64,000 nt of DNA from Orientallactaga sibirica (lineage: Eukaryota; Chordata; Mammalia; Rodentia; Dipodidae), in contig JAEOAD010000040.1 of NCBI GenBank assembly GCA_036365145.1, forward strand, positions 11,720,501-11,784,500. The letters run 5' to 3'. Below are positions 21,795-34,044 of this stretch, one piece after another. The notes beneath the pieces were generated by a model. It worked only from the letters and a program-made list of their open reading frames with translations, did not search any database and was not told where the DNA came from. The translations under genes and the position numbers were made by a program. Within the stretch, counting starts at the first letter, position 1. Each line of letters opens with the position of its first letter.

Positions 21795-22735
21795 CAGATA
21801 ATATTTTGCAAGAACTTTTTACACTGAAACTCTAACTTAGCTTTTACTATATCAATGGCCCCTCTTCCAATTCAAGTACTCTGTTCTAGCCACAATAGTT
21901 TACTCAACTTTTCCTGTACACCCCATGGATAGTCACAAAACATTGTCTCTAATCATTTCTGCTCTGTCTCCTCAACCTTCCATCATTCCTTTTCTCTCTA
22001 ACAAACAGAAATATCAGGCCCATTTTGACTTATTCATTTCTAATGCCCCCTTCCCAACAGTTTACCCCATTGTCTCTTCCCCAGAGAATCATTAACTTCC
22101 CCATCCTCCTTTCTCTTAGAACACTCTAGGCTTTTTGTCCAGAGCATGTCATCTTTGTTACAAATGTCATGTTTTATGCAAGACTTAAGAGTCAATGAAG
22201 CCATTTTACCCGGTGCAGGGTGAATAAATCAGGCAGTCCAATCTCCGTTCTCTGGCTGCAAAATGTTTGCAAGTTTTATCTTATGGTGTTAGGATATTCA
22301 TTTGGTATAAGTGTTCAGTTAAAGAGGCAAAATTGTTTTACTGAGAAGAAAACTTCTACCTCTTTTAATTACTAACTTCAGTTTTTAACTTTTCTTTCAG
22401 GGAATGTTGTACATGAAGGCTCAGGTCTCTGTATAGTTAAAAAAAAATTTTTTTTAATAATCCCTGGAGCAAATGGAATTCAAGAATGAGAGTGTTCAAG
22501 GGAGACTGGCAGACCAGTGTCAATCACCTGAACTGAAATCAGGACTCATCATCTCGGCAGAGGAGTCGTAGAGCCACTTTTAACCTCAGCATGTCCCATG
22601 TCCAGGGCTCCTTTCCCACCTGGAATGGGTAATTTCAGGAATGATATCCAGAGAGATGATACAAATATTCTTTCTGGGTATGACTGCAAAGGTGTTTCCA
22701 GATGATATTAGCATTTGAATACTTATACCTAGTAA
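21795..22735. other. Unassigned DNA
   Basis: No gene. Mostly AT-rich with C-rich patches; a diverged retroelement cannot be excluded. Confidence 0.4.
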
Positions 22736-22739
22736 AGAA

Positions 22740-23045
22740 GTTTCCCCCACCCCATCAAAAACAAGAAGGCGGAAAGAAGGAACTTTGGCTCTCTCTCTTC
22801 TTGAGTTAAAACATCCATCTCCTATTCTCAGAAATTGGAGTTTCTGGTCCTGAGGTCTTCCAGTTTGGACTGGGAGAAATGCCATCAGGTTTCTCCTGCT
22901 TCTCCAGCTCACAGGTGACACATGGTGGCACTCCCTGTCTTCAGTAATAAGAAGAGCCAAGTTCCACAGTAAGTTTCCTCTTACCTATCCATCCATATTG
23001 TTGATTGGTTTTGTTTCTCTGAAAACCCCTAATGAATTAACAGAT
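22740..23045 (-). mobile_element. Old mammalian repeat, family not named
   Basis: TTTCTGGTCCTGAGGTCTTC, TCCAGTTTGGACTGGGAG and the end GGTTTTGTTTCTCTGAAAAC plus CCCTAATGAATTAAC match a widespread mammalian interspersed repeat I recall but cannot name safely. The antisense 124-codon open frame at 22586-22960 overlaps it and is therefore not a gene. Confidence 0.5.
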
Positions 23046-23315
23046 CTACATCCTACTCTACTTGCCATTCATAGGTACAGCATATGTCTGATATGCCATG
23101 TAGCTCAGCCCCAAAGACCTTATCTCCTACATGCAGAAGAGGAGGACCCTGCAGGGTACTTTTATCCATGATGCAGTCACTTCCTTCTTCCCCTCCCTCT
23201 TTCCAGTGTAGCAGAATGGCTGCTGGCTATGTCATCGTCCCTTTCTCCTATCTACATCTTCTGCTCTGCTCCTGCACCTTTGGTCAGTATGCATTAGTTA
23301 GGCAACAAAAGTACT

Positions 23316-23463
23316 TTTGTTTTTTGTTTTGTCTTGTTTTTCAAGGTAGGGTCTGGCTCTAGCCAAGCTGACCTTGAATTCACTATGCAGTCTCAGGTCA
23401 TAGCACTCCTCCTACCACTGCCTCCTGAGTGCTGGGATTAAAGGCCTGCACCACCACACCCAC
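23316..23463 (-). mobile_element. Antisense B1 SINE
   Basis: Reversed B1 with TTTCAAGGTAGGGTCTGGCT and GCTGGGATTAAAGGCCTGCA. Perfect 13-bp target duplication CAACAAAAGTACT at 23303-23315 and 23464-23476. Confidence 0.95.
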
Positions 23464-23589
23464 CAACAAAAGTACTCTTCCACGCAAAAAGATTTTACCC
23501 CTGAATGTAACGTATGACCAATTCAAAAGAGAGGGAAGCTCCTAGTTTTGTGAATTTTAGTGAGTTGTTGTTGTTGTTGTTGTTGTTTT

Positions 23590-24040
23590 TCCTAGTTCAG
23601 ACTTCCTGGGTGTGAAATGATCACTGGGGCATATCATCTGATTCCGACTTCGCCAAGAAAACCTGGTTAGGTTCTCCCCAAGAGCTGGAGACATCAGAGG
23701 TCACCAAGAGGAAAGGACAGTAAACTGAAGGCTCTGAAGGTTTCTGTTGGCTGGATAATATTCTCTCCTTCCAGAAGACTTCTCACCACAAACGGCCACA
23801 AGTGAGAAGTCACTCAGGAACTTACTCCGCATTTTTGAGGCGCCTCTTTTTATTTCTGCTGAGCTCCCAGTCAGGAGTTATGTCCTCACCATACTGACTT
23901 CCAGGTCCTCGTAGAAAGGGTGGACTCCCACGGCTGACTTACACTGCTGAGCCAGAGCTGTGGAGCCCTTCACAACTTCACTCTCTCCCACTACCAAATA
24001 AACTGCTTGCTTTGTCATGCTGTGACATTCCCCAGGTTGA
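23590..24040. other. Possible LTR-like block
   Basis: The right side carries a polyadenylation-like CCAAATAAACTGCTTGCTTT after a GC-richer half, which resembles the R region of an LTR. No TG...CA ends or target duplication could be fixed and I do not name a family. Confidence 0.25.
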
Positions 24041-24784
24041 TGCAAATGCAGGCGCCCTAAAGTTCACCATGTTAATTCAATCTTTTCAGAAATCATATCT
24101 CTGAGCTCATAATTTCATGTTATGACTATGTTGCAAGCAGATGAGAGCTCTGTTTTGCTTCTTGCCATTCCTGCAAATACTCAGCATTTCTTCAACAAAT
24201 AGAAACATTACCAAATTATGCTGTGGTTACCCAGTTTAGCTGTACAAATTCTTTGTTCACTCAAGGGGGAAAAAAATAAAAGAACGCATGGAAATTCCAT
24301 TTAAAACCTTATTTCTTGGCCCTTAGGTGGTTGATTTTTGGAAAGAATAACTCAACAGGCTAAATTCTGTGACTACACTTACTCTTTGTTGGATAGAAAA
24401 CACTACTTTGTGCCTATATTTCATTAAACTTTCACATATCCAGAAGGTAGCTTTTATATTAGCAAAGATTGTATTGTATTGAAAATTACAGTTGTCACTC
24501 AACCATCAACCCCATGCTGACTTTTCTTCCTCTTCCCAATGTTCTTAAACCCTAATAAACCAGAACGAAAGGATATAGTTAAGAATCTAGGTGCAAAGTA
24601 ACATTATAAGCACAGAGAGAATCTTTGCTGCTGTGATCTCAACAATTGTACTGGGGTTAGCTTTGAGGAAACAATTTGGTATTGTTTTCCCAAGGTTCCT
24701 ACAAAGACTCAGACACTGAGCAAGCTGGAGATTCCCCCCTCCCCCACCGAATTAACAAAATCTCTGAAAACCAGTATCATGCTT
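24041..24784. other. Unassigned DNA
   Basis: No gene and no clear repeat. Confidence 0.4.
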
Positions 24785-24850
24785 GCTGCCTCTTTTAATC
24801 CCAGCAACATCCCTGCCCTAGAGATGTTTCCATAATCTATCTCCATTTTT
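24785..24850 (+). mobile_element. MIR fragment, left piece
   Basis: CAACATCCCTGCCCTAGAG and ATCTATCTCCATTTTTAAG resemble the MIR middle. It is continued after the SINE at 24851-25109 by TTTAGAGATGAGAAAACTAA. Confidence 0.5.
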
Positions 24851-24899
24851 AAGATTTTATTTAGTTAGTTGATTGCGAGAGAAAGAGAAAAAAAGAGAG

Positions 24900-24938
<39 letters not shown>

Positions 24939-25109
24939 AAAAACACACACACAGAGAAAGAGAACATGCTGGGGCCTTCAACCACTGCAAGTGAACTCCA
25001 GATGCATGCATTACCTTCTGCATCTGGCTTATGTGGGTGCTGGGAAATCGAATCTGGGTCCTTTGGATTTTCAGGCAAGCACTTTAACCACTAAGCCATC
25101 TCTCCAGAG
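24851..25109 (-). mobile_element. Antisense Dip-type SINE inside a MIR
   Basis: Reversed tail with (AAAG)n at 24901-24940 and a short (CA)n. The body is GCAAGTGAACTCCAGATGC and the head is CCATCTCTCCAGAGC. It splits a MIR copy. Confidence 0.92.
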
Positions 25110-25195
25110 CATAATCCCAGTTTAGAGATGAGAAAACTAAAAGCCAAGGTAAGAGAGGAACTGGTCTGTAATCAAGTGATGGAACTGGGGAATGA
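25110..25195 (+). mobile_element. MIR fragment, right piece
   Basis: CCAGTTTAGAGATGAGAAAA then AAGCCAAGGTAAGAGAGGAA is the MIR stretch that follows the left piece. Confidence 0.6.
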
Positions 25196-26630
25196 ATGAA
25201 GCGTGCATGTGTCCTGCTTCTTCGGGCTTTCACTTCACACCGAACGGCTCACCTCTGTCCTATCACTGTAATACATGGGCCTCGATGGGATCAGATGCAG
25301 TATCACCTCCGGAGCAGACCTGCAATGAGTGAACAGCACATCTTAAGGGAAGGGACCTCTGGGCCAGCTAAAGATCTATATTTTGTCTTTAACAAAGAGA
25401 GAGAAGACATTTGGTAAAATGCCTGTCAAAAAATTTCAATTTAAGCCACTAGCAGTTCCAATTCTTACAGTTTTGACTGAAAGGTAGAAAAACGTGTCAG
25501 TTGAAAATTCCACAAAAGAGGGCCATCTTATCCTGCTAAGTCTCTTTTCAGTGCTGACTAGAACCATTAAAAATTCTTTCAGGACAGACAACCCAGTTCA
25601 GAGATTCTGTGCCACATATTTCTTCCTTTCTTTTCTTTTTTCCAGGAGAGTTCATTTATTCTGCAGGGCATCTCACTTTGGACGGACTCAGCTAACCCAT
25701 CATATTATGGTGGCACTTTGTCAAATTGCCCATTTGTTCAATTTTTCAGGAAGACATCTTTTCACTTAGCAAGTCTAATTTTTTACTTCTTGATTGTGGG
25801 TAAAACTGGAGGATAATAAGTTGCCTAAGTTCAATCGTTCCACCTTAAATGCTCATGAAGAACCACTCTAATTGCTTACTTCTTGATTGTAGGTATAAAT
25901 TGAAATAAGTCCTCGGGACTCTTGATTCCTGTTATGGAGCCGGTTCTTTGTGCCTGCCCTAAAAGCAATTTTCCTTCTAATTTACGGCCTTGAACTATGG
26001 CTGTGTAATAGAAGTCAGGGAAAAAACTCTCTGTGTTTTCACAAATACATAAGAACAGTAAGCCACATGCATTGGTTTCAGGTTTAAAGTAGCTCCTGAA
26101 AGAACTAGGGGAAAAAAAAAGTAAGAAAGCTTTTCTTAGAGGCAGATCTTTGTAGAAAACTTCATGAATGATGAAACAAATACTGTAAATAGTAACTTCT
26201 ATTAACACCAAGATTTCAATAATGTTACAGTACATACTCATTTACAAGTAATACTGAAATTTCCGTTAACTTCAATGGAAAATTATTGTCATTATACCTA
26301 ATAAGCTATGGTTAAGACAAGTTCTACTTTAGCTTGATGGGAGACATAAGTCAGGCATGCCAGAAAACCAGTTGGAAGGGCCTGCAAGTGTAAATTTGAT
26401 ACTACTGGGTGGCTGTGATTATTTGTGGGGAACATAAAATATACTTTTCACTCATAGCGTTACACGTTATGTTGTGAGTTCATTAAACTCTGTGGTGTGT
26501 GAATGCCTAAGGTCAATGCAAATAGATTAGCAAATGTATACATATGATTAATATTTATGCTCATGGGCATTTTGAGATTGAAAGACAATAAAGATTATGC
26601 TGTTCAGAGTTTCTGAAGTATTTTCATGAA
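25196..26630. other. Unassigned DNA
   Basis: No gene. Open frames such as the antisense 121-codon one at 25876-26241 carry no domain I recognise. CTTACTTCTTGATTGTRGGTA recurs at about 25786 and 25879, a near-duplicate short direct repeat. Confidence 0.4.
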
Positions 26631-26633
26631 GCT

Positions 26634-26648
26634 ATATATACATATATA

Positions 26649-26732
<84 letters not shown>
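26634..26732. repeat. Compound (TA)n(GA)n microsatellite
   Basis: An interrupted (TA)n of about 60 bases, then about 16 GA units. Confidence 0.97.
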
Positions 26733-26736
<4 letters not shown>

Positions 26737-26814
26737 GTAGGAGAGAATGTGTTGTGTATCCCTGTCTTCTACAAAGGGTATCCTTCGATCAAAAGTTTAT
26801 AAAGAGCTTGGTCA

Positions 26815-27060
26815 GGGCTGGAGAGATTGCTTAGTGGTTAAGGCACTTGCCTGTGAAGCCTAAGGATCCATGTTTGACTGTCCAGGCCCCACATAAACCA
26901 TATGCACAAGGTGACACAAGTATGCAAGGTCACACATGAGCACAAGGTGGAACACGCACGTGCATGTGTCTGGAGTTTGACTGCAGTGGCTGGAAGCACT
27001 GGAGCACCAATTATTTCTCCCTCTCTTTCTCTCTCTGTCACTCTTGCTCTTGCTCTCTTG

Positions 27061-27094
<34 letters not shown>

Positions 27095-27127
27095 CCAGTC
27101 TGTTAGGCTTGCCTCAAAAACAATGAA

Positions 27128-27195
<68 letters not shown>

Positions 27196-27352
27196 AGGGA
27201 GGGAGGGAGGGAGGGAGGGAGGGAGGGAGGGGGGAGGGAGGGAGGGAGGGAGGGAGGCAGGGAGGCAGGGAGGCAGGGAGGCAGGGAGGCAGGGAGGCAG
27301 GGAGGCAGGGAGGCAGGGAGGCAGGGAGGAAGGTAGGAAGGATAGAAGAAAG
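26815..27352 (+). mobile_element. Dip-type SINE carrying extra 3' sequence
   Basis: A SINE body at 26815-27063 ends in (A)29. It is followed by about 30 non-SINE bases starting GACCAGTCTGTTAGGC, then (AAAG)n, (GGGA)n and (GGCAGGGA)n. The perfect 14-bp target duplication AAAGAGCTTGGTCA lies at 26801-26814 and 27353-27366, outside everything, so the whole 538 bases behave as one insertion. The reported open frames here are low-complexity. Confidence 0.85.
27125..27330. repeat. Purine microsatellite/minisatellite tail
   Basis: (AAAG)n to about 27196, (GGGA)n to about 27253, then about nine GGCAGGGA octamers. All lie inside the SINE insertion and probably grew from its tail. Confidence 0.95.
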
Positions 27353-27587
27353 AAAGAGCTTGGTCAACAGAATTAGCCAGGCAGTGCAACTTATTTGAAC
27401 ATTTTCTAAGAAAGGAATACATTTTGAAATATTTCTTAAGTTTTTTTAACCACATGCCATTTTTATAGAACATGTCTTGGGAACAGTTTGTTCATCAGCA
27501 ACGTAACTCATTCCCATAACTTACTTATGTAAACTAAGGCAAGGGGCTTGTCAGTGGAAAGTTATCATCAGAATCCAAGCAGTTTAA

Positions 27588-27799
27588 GGACTGGAGGGAT
27601 GGCTTAGTGCTTAAGGCGTTTGCCTGCAAAGCCAAAGGACCCAAGTTCAATTCCCCCAGACCCACATTAGCCAGATGACAAGGGGGAGCATGCATCTGGA
27701 AGTCGTTTACAGTGACTGGAGGCCCTGGCACACCCATTCTCTCTCTGTCTCACTCTCCCTTTTTCTCTGTCAAATAAATAAATAAACAAATAAAATATT
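27588..27799 (+). mobile_element. Dip-type SINE
   Basis: GGACTGGAGGGATGGCTTAG to (AAAT)n. Target duplication AGAATCCAAGCAGTTTA at 27570-27586 and AGAATCCAAGCAGTCTA from 27800, one mismatch in 17. Confidence 0.95.
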
Positions 27800-28034
27800 A
27801 GAATCCAAGCAGTCTAAGTCTGCCCTCCATTCTCAACACCATAAAACTGTCCTGTGATATGGGACAATGAATGACAATAAAGCATGGTGTTTACAGTGTT
27901 CCAGAAATTAGGCTGGAACCCCACAATCCTCACCAGGGGTGAGCCTCAATAATCTGATCTATAAAATGATAGTTGTGACAGTTAATGAGATAGTCCATGA
28001 CTAGGACTTACAAGTTAGTACTATGAACATGTTA

Positions 28035-28365
28035 ACATTTGTCACTGTTGCAGCTACCTTTGGCACAAAGCACCCCATCAAAAGCACCTCGTGGGAGGAA
28101 AGGGTTTTGTGGCTTACAGACTCAAGGGGAAGCTCCATGATGGCAGAGGGGGAAATGAGGCATGAATAGAAGTTGGACATCACCTCCTGGCCAACATCAG
28201 GTGGACAACAGCAGCAGAAGAGTGGCAAGGGGAAGATGAATATAAGACCCCTAAGCCTGCCCCCAACAACACACCCCTTCCAGTAAGCCTCCAATTCCAA
28301 AATTGCCATCAGCTGCAGCTCAAGCATTCTGAACACATGAGTCTATGGGAGATAGCTAATTCAAA
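28035..28365 (+). mobile_element. Rodent repeat with GGAAAGGGTTTT core, copy 1
   Basis: CACCCCATCAAAAGCACCTC, GGAGGAAAGGGTTTTGTGGC and GCTCCATGATGGCAGAGG align by eye with the copy at 57282-57620 and more distantly with those at 42268, 51000 and 52014. I recall a similar rodent interspersed repeat but cannot name it. Confidence 0.65.
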
Positions 28366-28597
28366 CCATCCCAGTCACTATTGCTATTGTAATTACTATT
28401 GCTATACACTATCATCACCTCTGTTTAGATATAAGTAATTAGGGTAACAAAAATTTCTGTAGTCCTGTTCACAATGTATCACATATTTACCAGATCCTCC
28501 TCACCACCACTTTACTGATCATTCTGGGGAGAGTAAGGTATTAGTTCTCAATTGTAATTGTCAAAAAATATTCTTAGAAAAGAATAATAAAATATTA

Positions 28598-28742
28598 AGC
28601 CAGGCGTGGTGGCACATACCTTTAATCCCAAAACTCAGGAGGCAGAGGTAGGAGGATTGCTGTGAGTTCAAAGCCAGCCTAAGACTACAGAATGAGTTCC
28701 TAGTCAGCCTGGGCTAGAGTGAGACCCTATCTCAAAAAAATG
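28598..28742 (+). mobile_element. B1 SINE
   Basis: AGCCAGGCGTGGTGGCACAT, AGCCAGCCTAAGACTACAG and GAGACCCTATCTCAAAAAAA. Near full length. Confidence 0.93.
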
Positions 28743-28765
28743 AAATAAAAATAAATAATAAAAAT

Positions 28766-29220
28766 ATTGATTTGTATAATGTTCTACAAAATACATGTTT
28801 ATCATGTGAAAAAAACAGAAAGCAAATCAACCTTGCCTAAATAAAGATTCTGTTTAAGTTGGTAAATAGTAGCTTCAGATCACCAATGTAGTGATATAAA
28901 GCCATGATTATAATGCCATTAATGTGTTTTCATATACTAAAATGTTTTGATGTTACTAATTATTTACCTAGTCAATTAAAAGCTTTACTTGCATTTAAAG
29001 TGAAAAATAAAGTATTGAAATTCATAGTAATAAAAATGCTGATATAATCACTGATGGGTTTCAATTGGGAAAAAATCTATATTCTACTCAAATTTTTCTC
29101 TAATTGTTTCTTTTATGATATTTTTATCTTTTGAGATCATAAATTCCATGAGGATAAGAGCTGTCTCTTGTTCAGTTATTTTTCTAGCATCTTTTTCAGA
29201 ATATATCACAGTGTAAGCAC
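28766..29220. other. AT-rich unassigned DNA
   Basis: No gene or clear repeat. Confidence 0.4.
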
Positions 29221-29239
29221 TCATTATTATTTATAGAAT

Positions 29240-29360
29240 AAAGGAAAGAAGGAAAAAGGAAGGAAAGGGATGGGTAGGGAAAGAGGGAGGAAAGAAAGAG
29301 GGAAGGAAGAAATGAGGGAGAGAAGGAAGGAGAGAAGAAAGAAAGGAGGGAGGGAGAGAC
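29240..29360. repeat. GA-rich purine tract
   Basis: Irregular (GGAA)n/(GAAG)n, about 120 bases. The antisense open frame across it is low-complexity. Confidence 0.9.
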
Positions 29361-29379
29361 AGCTGCATATGTCCCCGCC

Positions 29380-31150
29380 AAGTGAAGAAGATTCCTCCCA
29401 CTGTTAATGAGCTAATGAGGCCACACTTGGCCTCTCAGTCCTGACTGGACAGAAGAAGAGGTCAACGAGCATATACCACACTTGATAGATCTTTCAGTTT
29501 TGACCTTTTGATAAATGTACTAATGTATTCTTTGTTCTCATTATAATATTCTCCCTATCATAAATTTCTCCTGCCATAAGGCTCTTGTACCTTTACCCCC
29601 CTTCTTCATCACTTCTCATTATATTAATTATCTGCCTACTGATAGCCACATACTGCTGGGCATGCAACTTCTGAACTCCCAATGGCTGTGTTACAGGAAG
29701 GCTCTCATCTTGATGCTTACAATCAGGCATTGCTGGGATGTCAAGAATGACATTGAGACGGAGTGTGGGTGTTAAACTAATGTACTGCATTACTTTGCAG
29801 ATTGAGTGAGACCTGTAATGAGTAACCCCAATCTTACTGGAAGAATTTTTACATTCTTTCATACACAGAAAATGCTAAGACAAGATGGGAGAATGAAATA
29901 GGAAGAATGGTTCTACTTAAATAAGGGGAAAAAGATATTATAGTTTTGGCCACAGGTAATTCCTCCACTTTTGTAATAAATATATATGAGATCACAAAGC
30001 AAAAAAAAAAAGGGGGGGGAGTAAGACATGAGAAATGCCAGAAGCCTGAAAACAGCAATATGAGCAGATAGCAACCGAATATCCCTGGCCCAAAAAGGAC
30101 CAGAAGCCAAGTACATGATGACACCAGTGGTCTGAAGCTCATTTTCATTTTGCAGCATTTGTTCCAAAAGTTCATAAAACATAGAGCAGAACAACCAGGT
30201 AGGGTTGAAACTATGTGTCTTGTATGAACTCCCTATGTTTTATAAGGTTATCCCAAAGGTAAGTGAAAGACCATTTGGAAATAAACAGAGTGACCATTGA
30301 CTCTGTCAAATACCCTAGTAAGAGGTTAAGAATCAAGAAAACTGGATCTCAGAAGACAAACCGAACATATATAAGAATAGATGTAAGAATGGGAAGTCTG
30401 CATGTCTTCGTCACTTACATTTGCTGCATCTAGAGTAGAATTTGACAAATATTTTTAAGTAAAATGCAAGATAGTACATATTTTAGGGCTCAAAAACAAG
30501 CTATTTCTATCATAACTATTCAACTGTATTATTGTAACACAGAAACCAGCACAGAAAGCAACATGAATATGTTTCAATAAAACTTTATCGACTGACCAGA
30601 TTTAGTGCTTGTCTAGACATTGTCTGGTATATTGTCTGGTTAAATTAATGAAGATTACCATCATCAAGAACCTCACTTTTTTCTCTGTCCACAGCCTGTG
30701 TACAAAGTACTAAGGACAAAATAAAAGAGTTGTGCCTACCTGCTGGAAAAAGTAGGTTTCATGATGGGGAAGTGTAAGCAGAGCATCATGAGAAACATAT
30801 GACGTCTCATGCTCTGTGATGTGTCATAGGATAGAACTAACTGGTGAAGAGAAAGACAAGTTGTAAAAGCAGACTCTTCAGTATTTTCAAGGGTTGTTAT
30901 TCCTATGAAAAAGATGACTGGTTTCCCCCCGCCCAGTATCATTCTTCTAGTCTCCTTCTTTTTTTTAAAGAAATAGAACTCCCAAGTCTTAGAGGAGTGA
31001 AAGACACACTAGATGTTCCATTTCCTAGGCTTATGTTGGTCTGTATAGCTTCTAAGCATCACATAAAAACTTGAACATGTGAACCCTTGAATATACATGC
31101 ACACAGAGAAGTGAAGGGAATGTATATGGACTTGGCTTTGATAACAGATA
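29380..31150. other. Unassigned DNA
   Basis: No gene. A G-run (AAAGGGGGGGGAG) lies at about 30010-30020. Antisense frames at 29593-29862 and 29849-30175 have no domain I recognise. Confidence 0.4.
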
Positions 31151-31279
31151 ATTGAGGAATAAAATTATATATATATATATATGGTACACAATGAGATATT
31201 TTGATACAGGTACACATTGTAAAATGATTACCACAACCAAGATAACATATCCATTACCTCGTTGTTTATTTTGGATGAG

Positions 31280-31640
31280 TGTGTATCTGTGTGGTGTTTG
31301 CCTATGCATGTGGTATTTGTACATGTGTGAGTGTGTGTGAGTGTGGGTATACAAATGCCATGAAGCACATATGGACTTCAGAGGACAACTTTAGGTGTTG
31401 GTGTTCACCTGTCTTGCTTGAGGCAGGGTCTCTTGATATATACTGCTGTGTTCCACAAGCTACCTGGACTGTGAGTTTCTGGGCAATTCTCCTGCCTTGC
31501 CTTCTCCTTCATCCTAAGGGCACTGTGATTACCATTGTGAACACTACAGCATCTGGGTTTACATAGGTTCTGGGGATCTGCACTCAGATTTTCACACTTG
31601 TACAGCAAGTGCTTTATCCACTGATCAGTGCACAAGCTCT
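31280..31640 (-). mobile_element. Antisense B4-type SINE
   Basis: A (GT)-rich start, CAGAGGACAACTTTAGGTG, a reversed B1-like middle (GAGGCAGGGTCTCTTGATAT) and a reversed ID-like end (TACAGCAAGTGCTTTATCC, ACTGATCAGTGCACAAGC) give the B4 order in reverse. Confidence 0.65.
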
Positions 31641-31913
31641 GAGGTCATTGGCATTGCCACTGCAGCATTGGCCATAGTGTGTGAGGGTCCTCTGAAAGAA
31701 GTAATACCAGATTCAGGGAGAAATTTTGAAAAAAATAAATAAATAAACAAGTTTCTTGATTCCTATGTGGACACCATGAGTAATCAAACTAACATGTTAA
31801 AATAACTTTTTTTGTTCATGGATATAGTCTGCTACAACCTAAAGTTGGAAAACAAAACAAATCACAGAGTAAACTGTGTGTGAAGGACTTGTAAAATAAA
31901 ATGAGGCCAACAG

Positions 31914-32076
31914 GGCTGGAGAGATGGCTGAGCAGTTAAGGCACTTGCCTGTGAAGCCTAAGGATCCATGTTTGACTCCCCAGGTCCCACATAAACCAGA
32001 TGCACAAGGTGACACAAGCACAAGGTGGAATACGTGTCTGGAGTTCAATTGCAGTGGCTGGAGGCCCTAGTGTGCC

Positions 32077-32114
<38 letters not shown>

Positions 32115-32131
32115 AAAAAAAATTAAAAAAG
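31914..32131 (+). mobile_element. Dip-type SINE
   Basis: GGCTGGAGAGATGGCTGAGC to a (CT)n stretch and A-rich tail. Target duplication AAAATGAGGCCAACAG at 31898-31913 and AAAATGAGGCCAGCAG at 32132-32147, one mismatch in 16. Confidence 0.95.
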
Positions 32132-32149
32132 AAAATGAGGCCAGCAGCT

Positions 32150-33690
32150 GTGTCAAAAATAATTATTTGTACAACCTATTGCTTCCTTACTTCTGCCCTC
32201 TTCCTCTCTCCTAGCTTCTCTATTGAAGTTGCAAAACTTCTATCAGTGGATAGCATAATTCAAGAGAGAAAAGAAGACTGAAAGTGGAGAAGGAAAAGAT
32301 ATTTAAAAAATGTTTACTAAACCTCAATAGCTATTTTCATTAAAATACTAAAACATACTTAGCCAAGGTTTTTGATGAGAAAAATCACAAGGCAGCCCTA
32401 CTCCTTCTGAACTTCCTGTTGACATCATGTAAGCCAGGACAGGCAAGAACATTGTGTAAGAATTCTTATCACCTTAGAGAAAACATAAAAGAAGAAGTGC
32501 TGAATTGCTGAACCAGTGAATATCCCCACTAGAAAAGCATTGATTTTTAACCATCTGGCTGCCAGTAGGCTGAACTTGGGTGAAAGAAATCTCAGAAGAT
32601 AATGGAATTGTAGTATTGATGTAAGAGGATAAAGACGCGATGCTAACTCTGTATGTATAAATTCCTAAAGGAGTTTTCTTACTACGGTACAAATATTCCA
32701 AACAATAGTTTCTCCCACAGGGAATTAGAGGGAGCATGATGTTGGAGGGTAGAGATTTATTTCTTTTAGAATTTAAGGTTTGCACAGTCTGAGCCTAGAA
32801 ACATGGACTGGGTTGATGATACGTTGCAGAAAAATGGAAATTTTTTGGTTGAGACATCATACAAAAAGACAGTAATAGGGCAACAATTTTTACGAACATT
32901 TTTTTCACATACAAAGCCAAATATATACAATTCTGATAACTGTGTGGCTCTTTTCTTCATTCTTGCACTTTCTTCATTTGGGGAAGATGGAAGTTTACTC
33001 TAGCCAACAATTATAAGTGTAAGCAGGATTTCCAAATTATACTCCCTGTAAATGTACAATGGGGAAAATGTTACAATCAAATCAGTATGGGAAACACTAC
33101 AAACAACATAACCCTTGCAGAGATCTGTAGTCTGTAAGAGTATTCTAAAAGCTCTAAGAAATTCCTAAATAAATATCTGGTTTAACAATGTTTGATGCCA
33201 TCCAAACTTTTTGACATGGAATTTTTTTCATATATAAGACTAATGTACATTCTGTGGGTTCCACAGACAGTTTGAGAAATACTGAGCTCTGAAGGGTTTT
33301 GCAATAGAGAAGTGGAGAATGCTTACAGTAGGAGGGCCAGGGGTGGAGGTTGTCTGGCTTTTTGTTCTTGCTAGTATCTATCACTATGGTGTGATAGAAA
33401 TGAAAAAATATGAATGCAACTTAGTTCATTTGAAGGTACATTTGAAACAAACTGTAGCATTTTTAATGCCCCTGGATATTGGTAATAATGAATAAAAACA
33501 ATATAATATTATCATCATCATATGAAAAATGTAAGTCCATCTAATTGTGTTGGAAATAACTAGTAGGAATTTAGAGTTTTACATGAGCTGTTTATTAATA
33601 TAGGTTTCATATATAACTAATATAGATTTCATCTGAAGAACTAATAGCCTTAAAGTTACAACTCCACTTCTAGACTCTCAGATGCTCCTT
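32150..33690. other. Unassigned DNA
   Basis: No gene or clear repeat in about 1.5 kb. The antisense 103-codon frame at 32474-32785 shows nothing recognisable. Confidence 0.45.
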
Positions 33691-33692
33691 AC

Positions 33693-33733
33693 CCTCCTTT
33701 AGTTTGTTGAGACAGAGTCTCATTATACAGTTG
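33693..33733 (-). mobile_element. Antisense B1, left piece
   Basis: TTGTTGAGACAGAGTCTCAT is reversed B1, interrupted by the LTR that follows and continued at 34045. Confidence 0.65.
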
Positions 33734-34044
33734 TCATTTGAATATAAAATTTACCCTGTGTTTTAGCAATTGCTCCCCAGCTGATGATACTGTTTAGGAA
33801 AGTTAAGAAACCTTTAAGAGATGGATCTTAATGGGAGGAACTGGGTCAGTAGGAGAAAGGCCTTGAGGTTTTATAGCCCAGCCCCATTTCCTAGTTCTCT
33901 CTTTCCTGACTCTGTGTACAAATGTTTTCCCACCACCTGACCTTTCCTACCATGAAACTGCCCCTCAAAACTGCAAGTCAAAATACACCTTTCCCTTCCC
34001 GTCAGGTATTTGTTTACATGAATGAAAACTTAGCTAATGAAGTA
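33734..34044 (+). mobile_element. MaLR-like LTR inserted into a B1
   Basis: TTGAATATAAAATTTACCCT, AATTGCTCCCCAGCTGATGA, GGAGGAACTGGGTCAGTAGG and ACTGCAAGTCAAAATACACC are in MaLR order. The interrupted B1 makes this LTR the younger of the two. The exact ends are not fixed. Confidence 0.65.

Noticed and set aside
22586..22960. Antisense 124-codon open frame
   Set aside because: No domain recognised and it overlaps an old mammalian interspersed repeat.
23590..24040. Possible ERV LTR
   Set aside because: No defined ends, target duplication or paired copy; kept only as a low-confidence note.
27038..27473. Open frames of 91-119 codons on both strands
   Set aside because: All derive from the (AAAG)n/(GGGA)n/(GGCAGGGA)n tail of one SINE insertion.
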